A stretch of DNA of 64,000 nucleotides from Rhodospirillaceae bacterium LM-1 (GCA_902725215.1 CACUVI010000030.1:62001-126000), one strand, 5' to 3'. Counted from the first letter of the stretch, positions 17,731 through 26,625 are shown. The notes: generated by a model not told the origin, from the sequence alone. Made by a program: numbers and translations.

Positions 17731-18060
17731 GACCCTTTTGGAAAAGTGATATTCCGGCTAAATTAAACCTCATATTTTAAGGCTGTTTTTCGGCTAATGT
17801 GATATTTGCCTATTTTCAGGCATGACGTTTTCAGGCCGTTTTTTGGCTAATGTGATATCCGCCTATTTTGCGGCATCACATTTTCAGGCCGTTTTTTAGC
17901 TAATGTGATATTCGCCATATTTTATGCAGGACGTTTTCAGGCCGTTTTTTGGCTAATGTGATATTCGCCATCTTGGATGCAGGATGTTTTTTGGCCCTTT
18001 TTTAGCTAATGTGATATTCAGCCTTTTTGATGCATCACATTTTCAGGCCGGTTTTTAGCT
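17731..18060 (+). repeat. 53-bp tandem repeat array
   Basis: Units start at 17781, 17834, 17887, 17940 and 17993, with a partial unit at 18046: an exact 53-bp period. A degenerate unit lies before the first. Each unit has a conserved GGCYNTTTTTNGGCTAATGT block followed by GATATTCGCC and a more variable 20-odd bases. The variable part is itself similar between units, so this is a tandem repeat and not a CRISPR. It ends 50 bp before the integrase stop. A 53-bp period is close to five helical turns, which would put the copies on one face of the DNA. Confidence 0.85.
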
Positions 18061-18112
18061 AAGAGCAGTGAAGCTAACCTGGTGCGGCTGGAACGCCGGA
18101 TAAGGGCCAGAA

Positions 18113-19561
18113 TCAATGCCTGCCCCATTTTGTGTCCGATACATCTATGGTCCACCGCCCCTCTATCTTGCTGATCTGGTCGTAAAGGTGTTTGACGCTG
18201 TGCCCAGCCCCGTAGGACCGCCCGACATGGGGGGCGGCATGGCCGGTGATCTGGTCGTGAACATCCTCGGGAATTCCGGCGTTGCGGCACAAATCCTTGA
18301 AGGTGTGGCGGAAGGAATGGAAGACCTTGCGCTTGTCCTTGATGTGGCGGCGGATATGCCGGTTCAAGTCCTTGCTGGCTTGCTTGCCATAGCCTTGCAG
18401 AGGATCAAAGGGCAGGTCATCGAAAAGCCTGGCGTGAAACTTATTGGCGAAGAGATTTTGAAGGCCAAGCTCCATCAGCTTCGGGTGCATGGGAACGCTA
18501 CGCCGCGATGAGTCCGTCTTGATCTTCTGGTCATCGTCCCTATCGTCGATGGAAATGCTGTGAAAACCCCCATGCGTCTCGCTATCACGTCCCTTCAACT
18601 GAGTTAGCTCGCCAAGCCGGGCCCCCGTATAGAGGGCCATCAACATCAGCAGCTGATAGGTTTTGTTCCTGGGTAGGTTTTTGGGATCAAACAGAATGTC
18701 GAGATCGGCCTGCGTAAAGGGCAGACGTTCGCTTTGGCCTTTGGGAATTGTGACGCCTCGGCCCGGATTGGCAGGAATGATGTCGTTGGCGGCGGCATAT
18801 TCCAGAATGGTCTTGATCAGATTGACCCGCTTCTGGATTGAGCCGGGTGACAAAGGCTTGCCGTTCCTGCCGCCCTCTTTCAGCAGATGGTCCTTGTAGG
18901 CCACGATGTCACGTTTGGTAATGGCTTCAACCGGCTTGCGGCCCAACAGCCGTTCAAACTGCTGAATTGTCGTTTTGACTTCGAATACAGTCTTGGGGGT
19001 TGGTTTGCGCTCTTCTGCCCAGCGTTCTGCAATCTTCGTCAAAGTGTTCTTGGCGGTCGAGACCACCTTACTGTCAGCTACGGCATTGGGAATGTGCCTC
19101 ACCGTCTGGGGGTCTAGCCCCAGATTCTCCGCCACCGCCTTGAACTCGGGATCGAACGGCCTGTGGTCGCCAACCAAACGGTCGGAAGCTATGGAAATAT
19201 CGACGCGGTATCCCGCCTCTTCCCAATTCGAGAATGTGCCCTTCACCTGCTCGGCATAGCGTTCATCTGCATGGCTGGCCGCTTGGGTCAGCTTATCGAG
19301 GGCGGAAGCCGCTTGGGCGGGCGTCCAATCCTGCGGGATGCCGAAGCGCTCGGTCAGCTTCTCGCGGATGGGGTCGGGCGGAATGACCATGGCGTTGAAG
19401 CGCACTTGGGCCTCGGCCAGTCGGCGCTTGGCTTCCTTGGGATCGCGGGTCTTTAAGGACCAAGCAAACTCCTTCCTGCCAAGCCGTCGCTGCTCACTGG
19501 CCGGAACATAGAAACGGCACCAGAAAACTCCGCCTCGCTCGTACAGATTATCGACCGCCAT
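18113..19561 (-). CDS. Tyrosine integrase of the island
   Basis: A 482-residue phage-type integrase. The N-terminal arm-binding/SAM-like part begins NLYERGGVFWCRFYVPASEQ. The catalytic domain carries the Arg of YTGARLGELTQL, HSFRHTFKDLCRNAG (His-x-x-Arg), ITGHAAPHVGRSYG (His) and a C-terminal Tyr in VKHLYDQISKIEGRW. ATG 19561 has GGAGGGG just upstream; an in-frame ATG at 19606 is less likely. It reads away from the adjacent tRNA-Glu, the standard arrangement for tRNA-targeting islands. Its first 472 bp, including the leader, are almost identical to 33699-34170 in inverted orientation. All catalytic residues seem present, so it may be active. Confidence 0.93.
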   Translation of the reverse strand: MAVDNLYERGGVFWCRFYVPASEQRRLGRKEFAWSLKTRDPKEAKRRLAEAQVRFNAMVIPPDPIREKLTERFGIPQDWTPAQAASALDKLTQAASHADERYAEQVKGTFSNWEEAGYRVDISIASDRLVGDHRPFDPEFKAVAENLGLDPQTVRHIPNAVADSKVVSTAKNTLTKIAERWAEERKPTPKTVFEVKTTIQQFERLLGRKPVEAITKRDIVAYKDHLLKEGGRNGKPLSPGSIQKRVNLIKTILEYAAANDIIPANPGRGVTIPKGQSERLPFTQADLDILFDPKNLPRNKTYQLLMLMALYTGARLGELTQLKGRDSETHGGFHSISIDDRDDDQKIKTDSSRRSVPMHPKLMELGLQNLFANKFHARLFDDLPFDPLQGYGKQASKDLNRHIRRHIKDKRKVFHSFRHTFKDLCRNAGIPEDVHDQITGHAAPHVGRSYGAGHSVKHLYDQISKIEGRWTIDVSDTKWGRH

Positions 19562-19676
19562 GGGACCCCTCCGCCCCCTCATCGGGACAGTATCTGGGAC
19601 AAACATCGGGACAGCGCCTGTCCCCTAAGATGGCGATTTATCTAGCGTTTTGCAATGTCGGAAGAAAGTGTCCCGA

Positions 19677-19752
19677 TGGCGACCCCAACGGGATTCGAAC
19701 CCGTGTTACCAACGTGAAAGGCTGGTGTCCTAGGCCTCTAGACGATGGGGTC
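19677..19752 (-). tRNA. tRNA-Glu (UUC)
   Basis: A 76-nt cloverleaf on the minus strand with encoded CCA. The 7-bp acceptor stem pairs GACCCCA with TGGGGTC, the anticodon loop is CTTTCAC (anticodon TTC), and the T-loop is TTCGAAT. Its 3' end plus flank (19674-19694) recurs exactly at 34603-34623, marking it as an integration target. Confidence 0.97.
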
Positions 19753-19784
19753 GCAAGAGGGGTGCCCATAAGGGAAGGCAGGGT

Positions 19785-20714
19785 TTACCCTGGACCGGCT
19801 CCGAAATCAAGGCCTTCGTCCCAATAAGGCGGCGAAGTGAAGGTTTGGGCCATGAAATCCACGAAAGCCCGCACCTTGGGCGACAAATGCCGGGAATGGG
19901 GATAGACGGCGTAAAGGGCCGCATCCTGGGGCGTATGGATTTCCAGTAGGGAAATCAGCCGCTTGGCCTTCAAATCGGGGCCGATGAAAAAGGTGGGCAG
20001 AAAGACGATCCCCACCCCGGCCAGAGCCAAATGGCGCATGGCCTCGCCATTATTGACCCGCACCGGTCCCTTGGTGGAAATGGCGACAGGGCGGCCCGCC
20101 TCATCCATCAGCCGCCATTCCTGTGCCGACAAATCGGAATGGCTGAGGCAGCTATGGCCAGACAGGTCCTGCGGTTTGGCCGGTTTGCCATGCTGCTTTA
20201 TATAGTCCGAACTGGCACAGACGATGCGGCGCATCGGGCACAATTTGCGCGCGATCAGCGAGGATTCGGCCAATCGGCCAATGCGCACCGCCAGATCGAA
20301 CCCTTCCTCGATCACGTCCACGACGCGGTCGGAAAGCGACATGTCCAGCTCGATATCCGGATAACGTTTGATGAAGCGCGCCAAGGCGGGGGCAAGATGC
20401 AAGGTGCCGAAGGACATGGGAGCGGTGATTTTCAGCCGCCCGCTCGGCCTGACTTGCAGATTGCTGATGGCCTGATCGGCTTCCTCAAGATCGGCCAGCA
20501 CACGCTGGCAACGTTCGGCATAGGCCTGACCGGCTTCGGTCAGCGACAGGCGCCTCGTGGTGCGGCTGATCAGCAGCACGCCCAGCTCGGCCTCCAATCC
20601 TGAAATCTGGCGACTTACCAATGACTTGGACAGGACAAGCCGCCTTGCCGCCTCGGAAAAACTGCGGGTTTCGGAAATGCACACGAAGCTGCGCAGGGCG
20701 GTTAAACGATCCAT
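19785..20714 (-). CDS. LysR-family transcriptional regulator
   Basis: A 309-residue LTTR of normal length. The N-terminal winged helix-turn-helix (ALRSFVCISETRSFSEAARR, then VSRQISGLEAELG) is followed by a two-lobed effector domain (RLKITAPMSFG, typical of the subgroup acting next to quinone or dehydrogenase genes). ATG 20714 gives the usual start; ATG 20723 and TTG 20732 are in frame. It is divergent from the flavodoxin-type gene and, as usual for LTTRs, probably controls that gene and itself from the shared 100-bp region. Confidence 0.93.
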   Translation of the reverse strand: MDRLTALRSFVCISETRSFSEAARRLVLSKSLVSRQISGLEAELGVLLISRTTRRLSLTEAGQAYAERCQRVLADLEEADQAISNLQVRPSGRLKITAPMSFGTLHLAPALARFIKRYPDIELDMSLSDRVVDVIEEGFDLAVRIGRLAESSLIARKLCPMRRIVCASSDYIKQHGKPAKPQDLSGHSCLSHSDLSAQEWRLMDEAGRPVAISTKGPVRVNNGEAMRHLALAGVGIVFLPTFFIGPDLKAKRLISLLEIHTPQDAALYAVYPHSRHLSPKVRAFVDFMAQTFTSPPYWDEGLDFGAGPG

Positions 20715-20760
20715 ATGTTTCATAATATGCAACAGTCTTTTGAATTCAAGGCTGATTGTT

Positions 20761-20780
20761 TATTCCGAGAGTCAGGAATA
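20761..20780. promoter_or_regulatory. Candidate LysR operator
   Basis: A perfect inverted repeat TATTCC-N8-GGAATA lies in the divergent region between the LysR gene and the flavodoxin-type gene. Size and position suit an LTTR recognition site, though spacing is slightly off the classical T-N11-A. Confidence 0.45.
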
Positions 20781-20814
20781 TCTGTAAGGCAGGTTCAACT
20801 CAGAGGAGCAGATC

Positions 20815-21387
20815 ATGACCAAGATTGCCGTCGTATATCATTCTGGCTACGGCCATACGGCCAAACAGGCCGAAGCCGTCGCCAAAGGGGCCGGATCGGT
20901 GGACGGCACAGAGGTGCAATTAATCAGCGTTGCCGACGCCGAGAAACACTGGGACGATCTGGCCAAGGCCGACGCGATCATTTTCGGTGCTCCCACCTAC
21001 ATGGGCAGCGTTTCCGCCCCCTTCAAAGCCTTCATGGACGCCAGTTCCAAGGCTTGGTTCAGCCTGGCCTGGAAGGACAAGATTGCCGCCGGTTTCACCA
21101 ATTCGGCCAGCCAAAGCGGCGACAAGTTGAACAGCCTGATCCAACTGGCGGTCTTTGCCGCCCAGCACGGCATGGTTTGGGTGGGCACCGGCTTGATGCC
21201 CGGCAACAACAGTTCGAAGGGCAGCGTCGAGGACGTCAACCGGCTGGGCAGCTTCCTGGGCGCCATGGCGCAGTCCAATTCCGACGCTCCTCCAGAACTA
21301 GCCCCGCCGCCCGCCGACCTTAAAACCGCCGAATTGCTGGGCGAGCGGGTGGCCAAGGCCGCCAAGCGCTGGACCGGCAAGGCGTAG
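20815..21387 (+). CDS. Flavodoxin-fold NAD(P)H:quinone oxidoreductase-like protein
   Basis: A 190-residue flavodoxin/WrbA-type protein. The FMN phosphate-binding loop is VVYHSGYGHTAKQA near the N-terminus, followed by IIFGAPTYMGSVSAPFK and the GMVWVGTG region common to WrbA relatives. It probably reduces quinones or other electrophiles with two electrons. The start is supported by GAGGAG about 8 bases upstream. The nearby LysR regulator suggests induction by a quinone-like effector. It is shorter and more divergent than canonical WrbA, so no symbol is given. Confidence 0.85.
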   Translation: MTKIAVVYHSGYGHTAKQAEAVAKGAGSVDGTEVQLISVADAEKHWDDLAKADAIIFGAPTYMGSVSAPFKAFMDASSKAWFSLAWKDKIAAGFTNSASQSGDKLNSLIQLAVFAAQHGMVWVGTGLMPGNNSSKGSVEDVNRLGSFLGAMAQSNSDAPPELAPPPADLKTAELLGERVAKAAKRWTGKA

Positions 21388-21544
21388 CGTATGAAAGGCC
21401 TTGGCAAAGCCGCCATTGAGGCGGCGGCCAAGCGTCCGGCAGGGCGCGCCCGGCGAGGGGCAAAATCAACTTCCGCCAAGCGCTGGACCAACAAGGGTTA
21501 ATCTTTGTATCATGGCCCCCTCGGCATTTTGGGGGGGCCATCGC

Positions 21545-22519
21545 TTGCGCGTTCTGATTACCGGCATTACCGGCATGGTGGGCAGCCACTTGGCCGATTA
21601 CATTCTGGCCGAAAAGCCCGGCGTGGAAATTCACGGGCTTGCCCGCTGGCGCAGCCCCTTGGACAATATCCGCCATATCCAAGACAAGGTGCGCCTGCAT
21701 CTGGGCGATCTGCGCGACCTCAACTCGCTGGTCAAGGTGCTGAACGATTGCAAGCCCGATTGGATTTTTCATCTGGCGGCGCAATCTTATGTCACCGTCA
21801 GTTTTCACGCCGCCGCCGACACGCTGACATCCAACGTGGTGGGCACGGCCAATCTGTTGGACGCCGTTCGCTTGGCGGGGCTTGATCCGCGCATTCACAT
21901 CTGCTCGTCCTCCGAAGTGTACGGCCAAGTGCTGGAAAGCGAATTGCCGATCAAGGAAAGCAATGTGCTTCGCCCGGCCAGTCCCTATGCGGTGTCGAAG
22001 GTGGGCGAGGACATGCTGGCCTATCAGTATTTCCTGTCTTGGAAATTGCAGACCATCCGCACGCGCATGTTTACCCATACCGGACCCAGGCGCGGCACGG
22101 TGTTTGCGGAAAGCACCTTCGCGCGCCAGATCGCCGAGATCGAGGCGGGCATCAAGACCGATCCGGTCAAGGTGGGCAACCTGGACAGCGTGCGCACCAT
22201 TGCCGACGTGCGCGATGCCGTGCGCGCCTATTGGCTGTTGCTGGAAAAATGCCGGGCCGGAGACGTTTACAATATCGGCGGCACCCGAACGGTGACGGTG
22301 GGCGAAATTCTGGAATGCCTGAAGGGCATGGCCAAGTGCAAGATCGCGCACGAGGTCGATCCGGCCCGCCTGCGTCCTTCCGACGTCACGCTGCAAGTGC
22401 CCGACATTTCCAAATTCATCGGCGAGACCGGCTGGCAGCCAAGCATTTCCATGGAAAAGACGCTGGGCGATCTTTTGGAATATCACCGAAACGAGATCAA
22501 GCGGGAGCGGATGACGTGA
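21545..22519 (+). CDS. GDP-sugar 4,6-dehydratase-like SDR protein
   Basis: An extended short-chain dehydrogenase of about 324 residues. The Rossmann motif is VLITGITGMVGSHLADYIL, the active site is SSS followed by SPYAVSK (Tyr-x-x-x-Lys), and a family-typical THTGPRRGTVFAES follows. It is closest to GDP-mannose 4,6-dehydratases, and the neighbouring heptose kinase suggests that GDP-D-glycero-manno-heptose is the substrate, as for DmhA. TTG 21545 is chosen because the preceding G-run can serve as ribosome-binding site; ATG 21512 is an alternative. It overlaps the kinase gene by 4 bp, so it is the first gene of the sugar operon. Confidence 0.85.
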   Translation: MRVLITGITGMVGSHLADYILAEKPGVEIHGLARWRSPLDNIRHIQDKVRLHLGDLRDLNSLVKVLNDCKPDWIFHLAAQSYVTVSFHAAADTLTSNVVGTANLLDAVRLAGLDPRIHICSSSEVYGQVLESELPIKESNVLRPASPYAVSKVGEDMLAYQYFLSWKLQTIRTRMFTHTGPRRGTVFAESTFARQIAEIEAGIKTDPVKVGNLDSVRTIADVRDAVRAYWLLLEKCRAGDVYNIGGTRTVTVGEILECLKGMAKCKIAHEVDPARLRPSDVTLQVPDISKFIGETGWQPSISMEKTLGDLLEYHRNEIKRERMT

Positions 22520-23535
22520 TCATCGCTCAAACTCCCTTCCGCGTTTCGTTCTTCGGCGGCGGAACGGATTATCCTTCCTGGTATCTGAAACATGGCGGCA
22601 GCGTCTTGTCGGTGACCATCGACAAATATTGCTATGTCACCTGCCGCTATTTCCCGCCCTTCTTCGATTGCAAGCATCGCGTGGTGTGGTCGAAGATCGA
22701 AGCGGTGGGCGGCGTCGAGGAGATTCAACATCCGCTGGTGCGCGGCGCGCTGACCATGCTGGGCTTCGACGATTCCAGAGGCGTCGAGGTGCATTATCAG
22801 GGCGATCTTCCGGCCCGCACCGGCATGGGGTCCAGTTCGTCCTTCGCGGTGGGCCTGCTGAAATCCCTGCACGCGCTGCAAGGCCGCATGACCGAGCGCC
22901 ACGACTTGGCGCTGGAGGCCATCCGTCTGGAACAAGAAGTGTTGCAAGAAACCGTCGGCTCGCAAGACCAGATGGCGGCGGCTTATGGCGGCCTGAACCG
23001 CATCGACTTCAGGAAGGACGGCACCATTCAGGCGGAACCCCTGATCCTGCCTCGCGAGCGGGTCGAGGAGTTGGAATCGAATCTCCTGCTTTTCTATACC
23101 GGCACCAGCCGTCTGGCCTCGGAAATCGCCAAGACGGTGGTGGCCAATCTGACCAAGCATCAAGAAGACCTGCAGCGCATGCAGTCGATGGTGGACGAGG
23201 CGATCGGCATCCTGCGAGGCGATGGCCCGCTGCTGGCCTTCGGCAGGCTTTTGCACGAAGGCTGGTGCCTGAAACGCGAGCTAAGCCCGCAAGTCAGCAA
23301 CCCCGTCATCGACGGCATCTACGAAAAGGCCAGGGCGGCGGGTGCGCTGGGCGGCAAGCTGCTGGGGGCTGGCGAATCGGGATTCATGCTGTTTTTCGTG
23401 CCGCCCGAGCGCCGCGCCGACGTCAAATGGGCCTTGATCGACCTGTTGAACGTGCCCTTCCGCTTCAGTTGGAACGGCAGTTCGATCATCCATTACGATC
23501 CCGAATATGCCAGCCTTGGAGTAAAGCGGCCATGA
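22516..23535 (+). CDS. hddA: Heptose-7-phosphate kinase (GHMP family)
   Basis: A 339-residue GHMP-superfamily sugar kinase. It opens with the substrate-binding IIAQTPFRVSFFGGGTDYPS. The glycine-rich phosphate loop is PARTGMGSSSSFAVGLL, and the C-terminal motif is GGKLLGAGESGFMLFFV. It closely resembles D-glycero-alpha-D-manno-heptose 7-phosphate kinases, which make heptose 1,7-bisphosphate for the GDP-heptose route. The GTG start overlaps the dehydratase stop. The phosphatase (GmhB) and isomerase (GmhA) of that route are not in the window. The kinase could act on a related sugar phosphate, as L-fucose and heptose kinases are similar. Confidence 0.85.
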   Translation: MIIAQTPFRVSFFGGGTDYPSWYLKHGGSVLSVTIDKYCYVTCRYFPPFFDCKHRVVWSKIEAVGGVEEIQHPLVRGALTMLGFDDSRGVEVHYQGDLPARTGMGSSSSFAVGLLKSLHALQGRMTERHDLALEAIRLEQEVLQETVGSQDQMAAAYGGLNRIDFRKDGTIQAEPLILPRERVEELESNLLLFYTGTSRLASEIAKTVVANLTKHQEDLQRMQSMVDEAIGILRGDGPLLAFGRLLHEGWCLKRELSPQVSNPVIDGIYEKARAAGALGGKLLGAGESGFMLFFVPPERRADVKWALIDLLNVPFRFSWNGSSIIHYDPEYASLGVKRP

Positions 23536-24053
23536 CGCTTAAGGTGGAGAAGACAGAGCTTGAGGGCGTGTTGCTGATCACGCCGCCCACTATCTTCGAG
23601 GATTTCAGGGGCGGCTACGTCGAAACCTACAATCGGGAAATCTATCACGCTGCGGGCATCGTTCAGGATTTTTGCCAAGACGACATTTCCTGGTCGGAGC
23701 GCCATGTGCTGCGCGGCATTCACGGCGATCAGGAAACCTGGAAGCTGGTGTCGTGCCTGCAGGGACGCTTTCATCTGGTGGTGATCAACAACGATCCGGC
23801 TTCGCCGCAGTTTCGCCGCTGGCAGGGTTTCGCCTTGTCCGACGCCAATCGTTTGCAGGTGCTGATCCCGCCCAAGCACGGTAACGGGCATCTGGTTCTG
23901 TCCGACATGGCGATCTTCCACTACAAGCAGACCAGCAACTACAATCGCGCCGGTCAATTCACCTTGCGTTGGGACGATCCGAAATTGGGGATTTTCTGGC
24001 CGATCGGCAATCCGGTTCTATCGGCCCGCGACGCCGAGGCGGCTTTTCTTTAA
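23532..24053 (+). CDS. RmlC-like nucleotide-sugar 3,5-epimerase
   Basis: A 173-residue cupin of the dTDP-4-dehydrorhamnose 3,5-epimerase family. Family features are FEDFRGGYVETYNR, WSERHVLRGIHGDQ, KLVSCLQGRFHLVVIN and LIPPKHGNGHLVLSD. It is slightly shorter than RmlC. Next to a GDP-sugar dehydratase and heptose kinase it probably epimerises a GDP-6-deoxy-4-keto-heptose, as MlghB-type enzymes do, and not a dTDP sugar. The start overlaps the kinase stop by 4 bp. Its 3' end overlaps the convergent nucleotidyltransferase gene by 36 bp. Confidence 0.8.
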   Translation: MTLKVEKTELEGVLLITPPTIFEDFRGGYVETYNREIYHAAGIVQDFCQDDISWSERHVLRGIHGDQETWKLVSCLQGRFHLVVINNDPASPQFRRWQGFALSDANRLQVLIPPKHGNGHLVLSDMAIFHYKQTSNYNRAGQFTLRWDDPKLGIFWPIGNPVLSARDAEAAFL

Positions 24054-24743
24054 GTCCTGAAAGAAGCCGTCGGCCTGGGCATAAGACTCGGGCGTGCCGA
24101 TATCGATGAACGGCCCTGGGCACAAAAACGCGCCCAGCCTGCCTTGTCGGGCCAATGGCTCCAGCACGTCCGTCTCGAAAGACAGGGCCTTGCCTGTGGG
24201 CAACGCTTGCAGCAGGCCGCGCTCGATCAGATAAATGCCTGCATTGATGACCCCGCTTCCACCCGCCTGCTTTTCCATGAAGGCGCGAACTTTGCCATCG
24301 GGCGCCAGATCGATCCGTCCAAAGCGCGAGGCGTCGGCCATCGCTACCGCCGCCAACGAGACGGACCAGCCGCCCTTTTCATGAAAAGCCCTGAATCTTG
24401 CCAGATCGAAGGGCGTGAAACTGTCGCCGTTCAAGGCCAGCACCAAGTCGCCTTCCGCTTTGTTCAAGGCGTGGCGCAGAGCGCCCGCCGTGCCCAGCGG
24501 CTCCGATTCGGTCACCCAGTCAAGCCCAAGGCGGCCGTAGCCCTCGATGGCCCGTTCGATCTGAAGCGCTTCATGCCCCAGCGACAAGACGGCGCGCTCC
24601 AGCCCGGCATTGGCCAGGGAATCCAGCAAATGCAGCAAAAATGGCCGTCCCAGCACGGGGGCCAGGGGCTTGGGAAGGCCGGCAAGCACATGGGCAAGTC
24701 GCGTGCCCTTGCCCCCGGCAAGAATAATGGCGGTTGGAGTCAT
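24018..24743 (-). CDS. hddC: Sugar-1-phosphate nucleotidyltransferase (HddC-like)
   Basis: A 241-residue NDP-sugar pyrophosphorylase. The signature is AIILAGGKGTRLAHVLAGLP followed by PKPLAPVLGRPFL. Further motifs are LALNGDSFTPFDL (metal site) and INAGIYLIERG. It is close to D-glycero-D-manno-heptose 1-phosphate guanylyltransferases; with the heptose kinase next door that is the best guess. It is transcribed against the operon it serves, and its last 12 codons overlap the epimerase gene tail to tail. Confidence 0.78.
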   Translation of the reverse strand: MTPTAIILAGGKGTRLAHVLAGLPKPLAPVLGRPFLLHLLDSLANAGLERAVLSLGHEALQIERAIEGYGRLGLDWVTESEPLGTAGALRHALNKAEGDLVLALNGDSFTPFDLARFRAFHEKGGWSVSLAAVAMADASRFGRIDLAPDGKVRAFMEKQAGGSGVINAGIYLIERGLLQALPTGKALSFETDVLEPLARQGRLGAFLCPGPFIDIGTPESYAQADGFFQDLKKSRLGVAGR

Positions 24744-24826
24744 GATCTCAGATTAGCCTGGATTGCCTGCCTGACGGAACTGCTTTACCATGCAGTCATC
24801 TGTTCTTAGAAGGAGAAGGCTGGATC

Positions 24827-25681
24827 ATGTCCCCAAGCCCTGCTGGCTCGAATAGCCAAGCCCCCGATCTGGTGGCGAAAAGCGAAGATTTAAGACGCCT
24901 GATCCTGGAAACCTGCATCAAGGCCAAGACGGGACATGTCACGTCTTGCATGTCTTGCGTGGAAATCCTGGTGGCGCTGTATCACGGCGGCATTCTGCGG
25001 GTCGATCCCAAGAATCCCGGCTGGGAGGGGCGCGACCGCTTCATCCTGTCCAAGGGTCAGGCCAGCCCGGCGCTTTACGCCATTCTGGCCGAGATGGGCT
25101 TCTTCGACGTGAAGGAGCTTGAGAAATTCGCGCAGGAAGGCGGCATCTTCGGCGTCCATCTTCAGCACACCGTGCCCGGCGTCGAAACCACTGCCGGTTC
25201 GCTGGGCCTGGGATTCGGCGTCGCCGCCGGTCTGGCAATGGCTGCGCGCATGGACCGCAAGAATCACATCGTGGTCACGTTGCTGGGCGACGGCGAGTTG
25301 TACGAAGGCTCGATCTGGGAAACCGCGATGTTCGCTGGACATCACCGGCTGAACAATCTGGTGACCATCATCGACCGCAACTACCTGTGCACCACAGATT
25401 TCACCGAGAACCTGATAAAGCTGGAACCGCTGGACGACAAGTGGCGCTCCTTCGGTTTCGCGGTCGAGCGCATCAACGGCAACGATACCGCCCAATTGAT
25501 GGACGTGTTGTCCTATGCCCGCTCGCGCCGTTCCGACAAGCCCCTGGCGATCATCGCCGACACGGTCAAGGGCCAGGGGATCGAGTGCATGTCCAATGAA
25601 CCAATCTGGCACGGCGCGGCCCCCACGGGCGCCATGGTCGAGAAAGCAAGAGCCGATCTGGAAAGGAGCTTTGTCCGATGA
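24827..25681 (+). CDS. Transketolase N-terminal subunit (TPP-binding)
   Basis: A 284-residue stand-alone transketolase N-terminal half. The TPP/metal motif is GDGELYEGSIWETAMFAGHH ending in the conserved Asn-Asn region (RLNNLVTIIDRN). GVHLQHTVPGVETTAGSLG is also typical. GGAGAAGG precedes the ATG. It overlaps the C-terminal-half gene by 4 bp, so the two halves form one enzyme. Split transketolases of this kind occur in sugar or secondary-metabolite clusters. Here it could supply sedoheptulose-7-phosphate or add a two-carbon branch to a keto-sugar. Confidence 0.9.
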   Translation: MSPSPAGSNSQAPDLVAKSEDLRRLILETCIKAKTGHVTSCMSCVEILVALYHGGILRVDPKNPGWEGRDRFILSKGQASPALYAILAEMGFFDVKELEKFAQEGGIFGVHLQHTVPGVETTAGSLGLGFGVAAGLAMAARMDRKNHIVVTLLGDGELYEGSIWETAMFAGHHRLNNLVTIIDRNYLCTTDFTENLIKLEPLDDKWRSFGFAVERINGNDTAQLMDVLSYARSRRSDKPLAIIADTVKGQGIECMSNEPIWHGAAPTGAMVEKARADLERSFVR

Positions 25682-26625
25682 GCGCCGTTACCTCGAATCT
25701 TCCCCAACGCGACGCTTTTTGGACCCGCGTCTACGAGATCGCCAAGAACGACCGCGACGTGATCATCATCTCGGCCGACATGGGCGCCCCGGCGCTTGAC
25801 GTCATCCGCCGCGATCTGCCCGGCCAGTTCATCAATGCGGGCATCGCCGAGCAAAATGCGGTGGTCATCGGCTCGGGCCTCGCCTTGGCAGGCAAAAAGG
25901 TGTTCGCCTACGCCATCGCCCCTTTCATCACGCTGCGCTGCCTGGAACAGGTGCGCGTGCATAACTGCATGATGAAAATCCCGCTGACCTTGGTCGGCGT
26001 CGGCGCCGGTTTCGGCTATCAGGATTCCGGCCCCACCCATCACATGCTGGAAGACATCGCCGTGCTGCGCGCCTTCCCGGTCATCGAGATCGACAGCGTT
26101 TCGGACAGCGTGATGGCATCGGCGGTGGCCGAAAGCTCGATCAAGGAGCGGCGCATCAACTATGTGCGGCTTGACCGCCAGACGTTGCCCGATCTGTATA
26201 AGGCGGGCCACGACTTCAAGCCCGGCTTGGCCCGGCTGAAGCCCGGCAAGGACATCACGCTGATCGGCACCGGCATCATGACCCATGCCGCGCTGGAAAC
26301 CGCCGAGGCGCTTGGCAAGAAGGGCATCGACGCAGGCGTGATCGATCTTTACCGTCTTCCGGTGAACGCGCCCGCCCTGCTGGCCGAACTGAAGGGCGCC
26401 AAGAAAGTCGTCACGTTGGAAGAGCATTTCCTGACCGGAGGCATGGGTAGCGCTGTGGCCGAGGCGATGGCCGATGCGGGCTTGGCCATTCCCTTAAAGC
26501 GCCTGGGTCTGCCCACAGAAAAAGGCTATTGCTACACTTATGGCGGTCGCGACGCGCTGCATCGCCATTATGGCATCGGATCGGAACAGATCGTCGCCGC
26601 CATCGAGGCCTTCGCCAAGGCATGA
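25678..26625 (+). CDS. Transketolase C-terminal subunit
   Basis: A 315-residue partner of the preceding gene, containing the pyrimidine-binding and C-terminal domains. Seen are VIIISADMGAPALDV, FINAGIAEQNAVVIGSGLAL (the Glu that activates TPP), ITLRCLEQVRVHNCMMKIPL and the C-terminal HFLTGGMGSAVAEAMAD. Coupled by ATGA to the N-terminal half and, at its 3' end, by ATGA to the glycosyltransferase gene, so all three are one translation unit. Confidence 0.9.
   Translation: MSAVTSNLPQRDAFWTRVYEIAKNDRDVIIISADMGAPALDVIRRDLPGQFINAGIAEQNAVVIGSGLALAGKKVFAYAIAPFITLRCLEQVRVHNCMMKIPLTLVGVGAGFGYQDSGPTHHMLEDIAVLRAFPVIEIDSVSDSVMASAVAESSIKERRINYVRLDRQTLPDLYKAGHDFKPGLARLKPGKDITLIGTGIMTHAALETAEALGKKGIDAGVIDLYRLPVNAPALLAELKGAKKVVTLEEHFLTGGMGSAVAEAMADAGLAIPLKRLGLPTEKGYCYTYGGRDALHRHYGIGSEQIVAAIEAFAKA

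Noticed and set aside
17731-18060. Possible CRISPR array
   Set aside because: Period is regular, but the sequences between conserved blocks are similar to one another, and no cas genes are present; it is a tandem repeat.
22039-24053. Long alternative-frame translations across the sugar operon
   Set aside because: Out-of-frame readings of the dehydratase, kinase and epimerase genes; the true genes start with 4-bp overlaps at 22516 and 23532.
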